Shown: piece by piece, positions 22,910 to 26,552 of the stretch
How the letters are laid out: each line of letters opens with the position of its first letter
Position numbering within the stretch: the first letter of the stretch is position 1
NCBI GenBank assembly: GCA_002348185.1
Contig: DDYW01000193.1
Span: 1 to 26,552 of the forward strand
Length of the DNA: 26,552 nt
Reading direction: 5' to 3'
Source of the DNA: Candidatus Hydrogenedentes bacterium UBA2224
GTDB lineage: Bacteria > Hydrogenedentota > Hydrogenedentia > Hydrogenedentales > SLHB01
The notes under the pieces: model-generated
The model's input: the letters and a program-made list of their open reading frames with translations, nothing else
Database searches by the model: none
What the model was told of the DNA's origin: nothing
Translations under genes and position numbers: made by a program

Positions 22910-23836
22910 TTACCACCCAACCATGGCAAGAACCACGCCTGCGAGGGCCACCACCGTAACCGGGAACCAGAAAAAGCGCATCGCTTGGTCGATACGAATG
23001 CGTGGATTCGTATTACGGATCAGCGTCAATACTGCGACGACGAGAATGAGCTTGAGGGCGCCATACACAATACCGAGAACGCTCAACGTGATCCCGCCAA
23101 GGAACATCACTACAAGGAAAAGCGGCAGAGTGATAAAGAGCATGTTCTTGCACAACCGGTATAAGGCCAGCCCGGAACCGGAGTAATCGACAAGCGGCCC
23201 GCCCGTTATTTCTGTTTCGGCCTCGGCCACGTCGAAGGGGACCAGGCCCATCTTGGCCTGGGTGCACAGCAGCGCGGCCAGGAAAGCCAGAAAACCACTG
23301 GGATGAAGCACGAAAGCCCCTGCATCCGCCTGGTGGGCGGCGATATCCGGCAATCGTATGGCGTGGCCCGACAGAATAATGGGGACAAAAAGCGCGATGA
23401 CAAAGGGTAATTCGTAGGCGAGAATCAGCTTCATTTCGCGCGATGCGCCCAGGCTCGCGACAGGATTGCCTGATGCAAAGCCTCCTAGAATGATGCCCAG
23501 CGAGGGCATGGTGAGAAGATAAAGCGCCACAAACACGTCCCCCGTGAAACCCCGCGAAGGCTGTAGCACTGTGATCCACAGCAACGTCGATACAGCCGCC
23601 ACGCCGGCCAAACTGATCAGAGGGGCGGCCAGGAACGTCGGCTTATGAGCGCCCGCGGGTATCAGGGTTTCTTTGCCCAGGAGCTTCACAAGGTCAATCG
23701 CGGGTTGAAGCACCGGAGGGCCGACCCGGTACTGAACGCGCGCGGTGACTTTCCGGTCCACCCAGCTCGCAAGGAGTCCAAGCACGGCGGTCAGGACAAG
23801 GCCGAACAGCACGAAATATGTCGGGTAGGCAAACAT
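22910..23836 (-). CDS. NuoH/MbhM-like membrane anchor subunit
   Basis: The protein is 308 aa with about eight helices. Hallmarks are WVDRKVTARVQYRVGPPVLQ near the N-terminus (the usual ER-x-x-A-R-x-Q-R-x-GP) and, further on, KMGLVPFDVAEAETEITGGP in the family's conserved PFD.xEAExE loop. The acidic residues of that loop lie at the start of the proton path that connects the redox site to the antiporter arm. It starts 6 bp after the ferredoxin gene. Confidence 0.95.
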   Translation of the reverse strand: MFAYPTYFVLFGLVLTAVLGLLASWVDRKVTARVQYRVGPPVLQPAIDLVKLLGKETLIPAGAHKPTFLAAPLISLAGVAAVSTLLWITVLQPSRGFTGDVFVALYLLTMPSLGIILGGFASGNPVASLGASREMKLILAYELPFVIALFVPIILSGHAIRLPDIAAHQADAGAFVLHPSGFLAFLAALLCTQAKMGLVPFDVAEAETEITGGPLVDYSGSGLALYRLCKNMLFITLPLFLVVMFLGGITLSVLGIVYGALKLILVVAVLTLIRNTNPRIRIDQAMRFFWFPVTVVALAGVVLAMVGW

Positions 23837-23842
23837 GTCCGG

Positions 23843-24394
23843 CTATACCCTTTCCCAATGCGTTGAATGGACTATGAGACTGTCACCCACCAGAAACGTA
23901 TTCTTGTCCAGCGGCTCGGTAGCGGGCCTTACCGCCAGGGCGTCGTGGGAGCACGTTGCCACGCACAGCGGCTGGTGTTCCTGGTCCCGCCGGTCGAGGC
24001 AGAAATCGCAATTGTGGGCTACCGGCGCCACGTACTCGGGATAGATGGTGCCATAGGGGCACGCATGCGAACAGCTCCGGCAGCTCACGCAGCGCATGGT
24101 GTGCCGCACAAGCAGCTTGTTCTTTTCGGGCTGCTGGACCAACGCCTCCCGAGGGCACGCATTGACGCAATGGGGCTCGTCGCATCGGCGGCACACAAGA
24201 CTGAACGTGGCCAGTTCCAGCAGCGAAGCCACACCGTTGTTTCCGGGATGATAGAAGTAGCTGCATTCCACCTGGCACACGCTGCAGTTGCTGGAAGCGC
24301 ACACGTCCAGGTCGATATAGAGACGCGGCCCGCTACCCGATGTGGGGCCGACGTTGAGTTTGCCGTGATGAAGCTGTTCTGCGCTTGTATGCAT
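23843..24394 (-). CDS. Four-cluster ferredoxin-like electron transfer subunit (HycB/CooF-like)
   Basis: The protein is 183 aa, soluble. It carries four cysteine motifs in the DMSO-reductase beta or HycB order: CASSNCSVCQVEC, CRRCDEPHCVNACP, CVSCRSCSHACPYG and CDFCLDRRD...LCVATC. These would bind up to four 4Fe-4S clusters and form a wire. The start ATG 24394 follows GGGAGTGA and lies 8 bp past the upstream stop; the frame is open back to 24514, but that part is a shadow of the flavoprotein gene. Its place between the HydB/HydG-like genes and the membrane genes suggests it links the two. HycB-like ferredoxins are normally attached to formate dehydrogenase or CO dehydrogenase, and neither is encoded here. 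Confidence 0.9.
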   Translation of the reverse strand: MHTSAEQLHHGKLNVGPTSGSGPRLYIDLDVCASSNCSVCQVECSYFYHPGNNGVASLLELATFSLVCRRCDEPHCVNACPREALVQQPEKNKLLVRHTMRCVSCRSCSHACPYGTIYPEYVAPVAHNCDFCLDRRDQEHQPLCVATCSHDALAVRPATEPLDKNTFLVGDSLIVHSTHWERV

Positions 24395-24402
24395 CGTCGC
24401 GC

Positions 24403-25227
24403 TCACTCCCAAATGCCCGGTAAATCGTGAATTTGGCTGTAGCGGAACACCGGACCGTCTTTGCAGCAGTAATACACGCCCAACCGGCAGTGGCCGCATT
24501 TGCCAATCCCGCATGACATGTTCTTTTCCATGGAAAGAAAAATGCTTTCCGGCTGGAACCCCATTGCCAGCACTTTCTGCGTTGCAAATTTCATCATTAT
24601 GGGAGGACCGCAGACGATGGCCACGCCCTCGGTGAAATTCATGGGGACGTCTTCCAGGATCGCCGTCACGAGACCGACGCGGCCGTCCCAGGTCTCGTCA
24701 CCCTCGTCGACGGTGAGGAGCAGGTCCAGATCTTCGCGCTCGCCCCACGATTTCATTTCATCACGGTAGAGCAATTCGCCCGGCTTGCGGCATCCGCCCC
24801 GGAAGAAGAGGCGTTTGAACTGGCCGGACATGTCGAATAGCGAATACATTAGACTGCGCAATGGGGCAAACCCGCAGCCGCCACCCACCACGAGTATCTC
24901 CCGGCCTGCAAACTCGTCCAGCGGGTACGCTGAACCATACGGCCCGCGGAGCCCGACAATGTCTCCTGCGCTCAGGGCGTGCATCTGCGTGGTCACCCTT
25001 CCCACACGCATTACACTGACGGCGATCTCGGCGGTATCGGAAGCGCGCGAGGATGGGGTGAAGGGCGCTTCACCCGCACCCGGCACGGTCAAATCGATGA
25101 ACTGGCCCGCCTGGAAACGGACTTCCTCGTCGGGCTTCAATCGAAATGTCTTTATCGTCGGTGTTTCGGTCGTGACCTCAAGAACCTCCGTCCGAATAAG
25201 CCGGTATGGATTGCCATTGCTACACAT
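24403..25227 (-). CDS. FAD/NAD(P)-binding sulfhydrogenase gamma-like subunit (HydG-type)
   Basis: The protein is 274 aa. The N-terminal FAD domain (FRLKPDEEVRFQAGQFIDL) leads into an NAD(P)-binding Rossmann domain with GGGCGFAPLRSL and IVCGPPIMMKF. A C-terminal cysteine cluster CGIGKCGHC...CC binds a 2Fe-2S group, as in PyrK and the gamma subunit of the soluble archaeal sulfhydrogenase. It would accept electrons from NAD(P)H or deliver them to NAD(P)+. This HydG is not the radical SAM maturase of the same name. ATG 25227 overlaps the HydB-like stop by 8 bp. Confidence 0.93.
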   Translation of the reverse strand: MCSNGNPYRLIRTEVLEVTTETPTIKTFRLKPDEEVRFQAGQFIDLTVPGAGEAPFTPSSRASDTAEIAVSVMRVGRVTTQMHALSAGDIVGLRGPYGSAYPLDEFAGREILVVGGGCGFAPLRSLMYSLFDMSGQFKRLFFRGGCRKPGELLYRDEMKSWGEREDLDLLLTVDEGDETWDGRVGLVTAILEDVPMNFTEGVAIVCGPPIMMKFATQKVLAMGFQPESIFLSMEKNMSCGIGKCGHCRLGVYYCCKDGPVFRYSQIHDLPGIWE

Positions 25228-26248
25228 GTTCCGCCAACCGTTTCATGACCCTGCGGATGTCAATCTTTCCGGGGCACGCAGAGATGCACCGCCCGCAACC
25301 CGTGCACGCATACTCACCGGTCACTTTGGGGAAAAACGAAAACTTCTTCTCAAAACGGTTCCGCAATCGCTCGCTAAGTTCACGGCGCGGATTGGCCCCG
25401 CCCGCAACACGGGCAAACCCTTTCATCAGGCAGGAATCCCAGGCACGGAAACGGGCCATTCGCGCAACGTTTTTCTGGTCGTACAGAAAGAAGCAATGGC
25501 AGGTGGGGCAGATCGTGTTGCAGGCGCCGCACTCCACGCATGTCGCGGCCTCGTCTTTCCATATCAGGCTGTCGTAATGACGCTCAACTCTTCCCGCCAG
25601 TTCGTCGTGGCGGGGCACCCGGTAGTCCTTCAGATTCTGCCGGACTCTCGCCGATACCTCGTCCCGTTGTCTGTCGCGCGTCTCTGTTTGGCCTTGGGTG
25701 GCCTCCTGAGCAACGTCGGGGCACGACGCGATGAGTGCGGCGCCTTTTTCTGATCCCACCTCGACCACGTAGCCGCCGTCCACGGGCGAAAGGTTCAAGT
25801 CGAAATCGCCCCGGGGGTACGGCCTGTCATCGAAGGCCTCACAGAAACACGTGTCGAGCGCGCTAGTGCAATCTGAGCTGATGATGAGAGTCTCGTTGCG
25901 CGCGCGCGAATAGAAGGGGTCCCTGAACTCATCGCCGGCAAAAACGAAGTCCTGTATCCGAAACCCTTTCAGGTCGCAGGCTTTTACCCCAACCACACAG
26001 AGGGGAGGGTTTTCGCTCAAAGGCGGGACGGCGGAAAAGCCGTCGGCAACGCACTCACGGGGTTTGAAGAAGAAGGCCTTAAGAGGATCGACCGTTCTCA
26101 CGGGCCCGGTGTCAAACGTCGCGCCGTTGCTGGAAAGCCGCGTGTAAACGCCGCGGCCTTCTCGTTGGGCAGGGCCAAAGATGTCATACTTCTCGGCAGC
26201 CGCCCGCAACAACGCACCGAACCCGTGCTCTGCAAAAAAGTAACACAC
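25220..26248 (-). CDS. Iron-sulfur sulfhydrogenase beta-like subunit (HydB-type)
   Basis: The protein is 342 aa. The first 200 residues form the HydB domain: VDPLKAFFFKPRE, then VVGVKACDLKGFRIQD and DCTSALDTCFCE. Two 4Fe-4S motifs follow: CVECGACNTICP at about residues 234-245 and CTGCGRCISACP at about 314-325. In Pyrococcus the beta and gamma subunits carry electrons between NADPH (or sulfur) and the [NiFe] core of soluble hydrogenases. Here they lead a membrane-bound hydrogenase operon. The start GTG 26248 has GGGGAG seven bases upstream. Confidence 0.93.
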   Translation of the reverse strand: MCYFFAEHGFGALLRAAAEKYDIFGPAQREGRGVYTRLSSNGATFDTGPVRTVDPLKAFFFKPRECVADGFSAVPPLSENPPLCVVGVKACDLKGFRIQDFVFAGDEFRDPFYSRARNETLIISSDCTSALDTCFCEAFDDRPYPRGDFDLNLSPVDGGYVVEVGSEKGAALIASCPDVAQEATQGQTETRDRQRDEVSARVRQNLKDYRVPRHDELAGRVERHYDSLIWKDEAATCVECGACNTICPTCHCFFLYDQKNVARMARFRAWDSCLMKGFARVAGGANPRRELSERLRNRFEKKFSFFPKVTGEYACTGCGRCISACPGKIDIRRVMKRLAEHV

Positions 26249-26355
26249 CCCTTTGCTCCCCGCGAAGCCCTATCCCTCGTTGGACCTCGCTGCCGTGAGG
26301 AACGATCTTAGAGAATAGCCCTTACGATAACAGGGGTATGCTTCAAAAGAGGTCT

Positions 26356-26460
26356 CTACGAGCCCTCCTTTGGACAGTAGATGACGCTTACCGACGAGCA
26401 CTCGTGCGCGCCTACCGCAGGGCATCCGCACATGGTCCCGTGCTTCATGGGCACGTCCAC
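26356..26460 (-). CDS. Small cysteine-rich ORF at the head of the hydrogenase operon
   Basis: This is a 34-codon frame from GTG 26460 (ATG at 26448 is an alternative) to TAG at 26356. AAAGGA (26471-26466) lies five bases before the GTG. The peptide has four cysteines, in MCGCPAVGAHEC and YCPKEG. It lies between the predicted promoter at 26484-26512 and the HydB-like gene. I do not recognise a family. The 107 bp between it and the HydB-like start hold no other gene. A longer overlapping ORF (26270-26512) in another frame resembles nothing known. Confidence 0.35.
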   Translation of the reverse strand: MDVPMKHGTMCGCPAVGAHECSSVSVIYCPKEGS

Positions 26461-26483
26461 AGTATTCCTTTGCGCGTGTGGAC

Positions 26484-26512
26484 TGGATAACATGATTTAC
26501 CCAAAAAGTCAA
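26484..26512 (-). promoter_or_regulatory. Probable promoter of the hydrogenase operon
   Basis: On the minus strand TTGACT (26512-26507) and TATCCA (26489-26484) are separated by 17 bp. The predicted start is near 26476, just before the small Cys-rich ORF. No -24/-12 element is visible here. Confidence 0.45.
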
Positions 26513-26552
26513 GTGAAAACGGCGCCTCTGTCAAGCCACATTAGAAATGTCC

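Noticed and set aside
26270..26512. 80-aa minus-strand ORF upstream of the hydrogenase operon
   Set aside because: Its start lies on the predicted promoter and its composition resembles no protein family; the smaller Cys-rich frame has a better ribosome site.

Overview
The window is high-G+C bacterial DNA, probably from an uncultivated, Gram-negative-type heterotroph. The evidence is a glycosidase fragment, a PEP-CTERM surface protein, a DUF342/FapA protein, a sigma-54 activator, an RND/MMPL exporter with a LolA-like partner, the relic of a sulfatase-modifying (FGE) domain, and a large Mrp-linked [NiFe] hydrogenase operon. This mix would fit the Candidatus Hydrogenedentota or a neighbouring PVC/FCB-like lineage. 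That placement is inference and was not tested.

Layout. 1-557: C-terminal end of a GH51-type arabinofuranosidase. 558-1003: a 9-bp tandem repeat, then a compact transcription unit of about 265 nt (promoter, strong Shine-Dalgarno, 39-codon ORF, intrinsic terminator). 1059-2498: DUF342/FapA-like protein. 2522-3742 (minus): an LRAT-fold enzyme and a metallophosphoesterase under a good sigma-70 promoter. 3896-7547: a sigma-54 neighbourhood holding a PEP-CTERM gene, a PAS/AAA+/Fis activator, a DUF2892 membrane protein and three -24/-12 promoter candidates, each with a palindrome about 130-140 bp upstream of its predicted start. 7872-11645: RND/MMPL exporter plus LolA-like periplasmic protein, closed by an intrinsic terminator. 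11756-11838: tRNA-Ser(UGA). 11872-12111: decayed FGE-sulfatase domain. 12469-13929: a membrane histidine kinase without a response regulator.

13932-26512 (minus strand) is the highlight: one tightly overlapping operon for a membrane-bound, group-4-type [NiFe] hydrogenase. In transcription order it encodes a small Cys-rich ORF; an iron-sulfur and an FAD/NAD subunit resembling HydB and HydG of soluble sulfhydrogenases; a four-cluster ferredoxin; a NuoH/MbhM-like subunit; NuoB/MbhJ, NuoC/MbhK and NuoD/MbhL-like subunits; a NuoL-like antiporter subunit; a fused MbhD-MbhE protein; MrpB, C, D, E, F and G-like subunits; a NuoI/MbhN-like ferredoxin; and a HycI-type maturation protease. MbhL keeps both Ni-binding CxxC pairs and a cleavable C-terminal tail, so it is a hydrogenase and not a complex I relic.

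The likely function is reversible electron flow between NAD(P)H (possibly with ferredoxin) and protons/H2, coupled to H+ or Na+ translocation through two antiporter-type subunits. No hyp maturation genes lie in the window.
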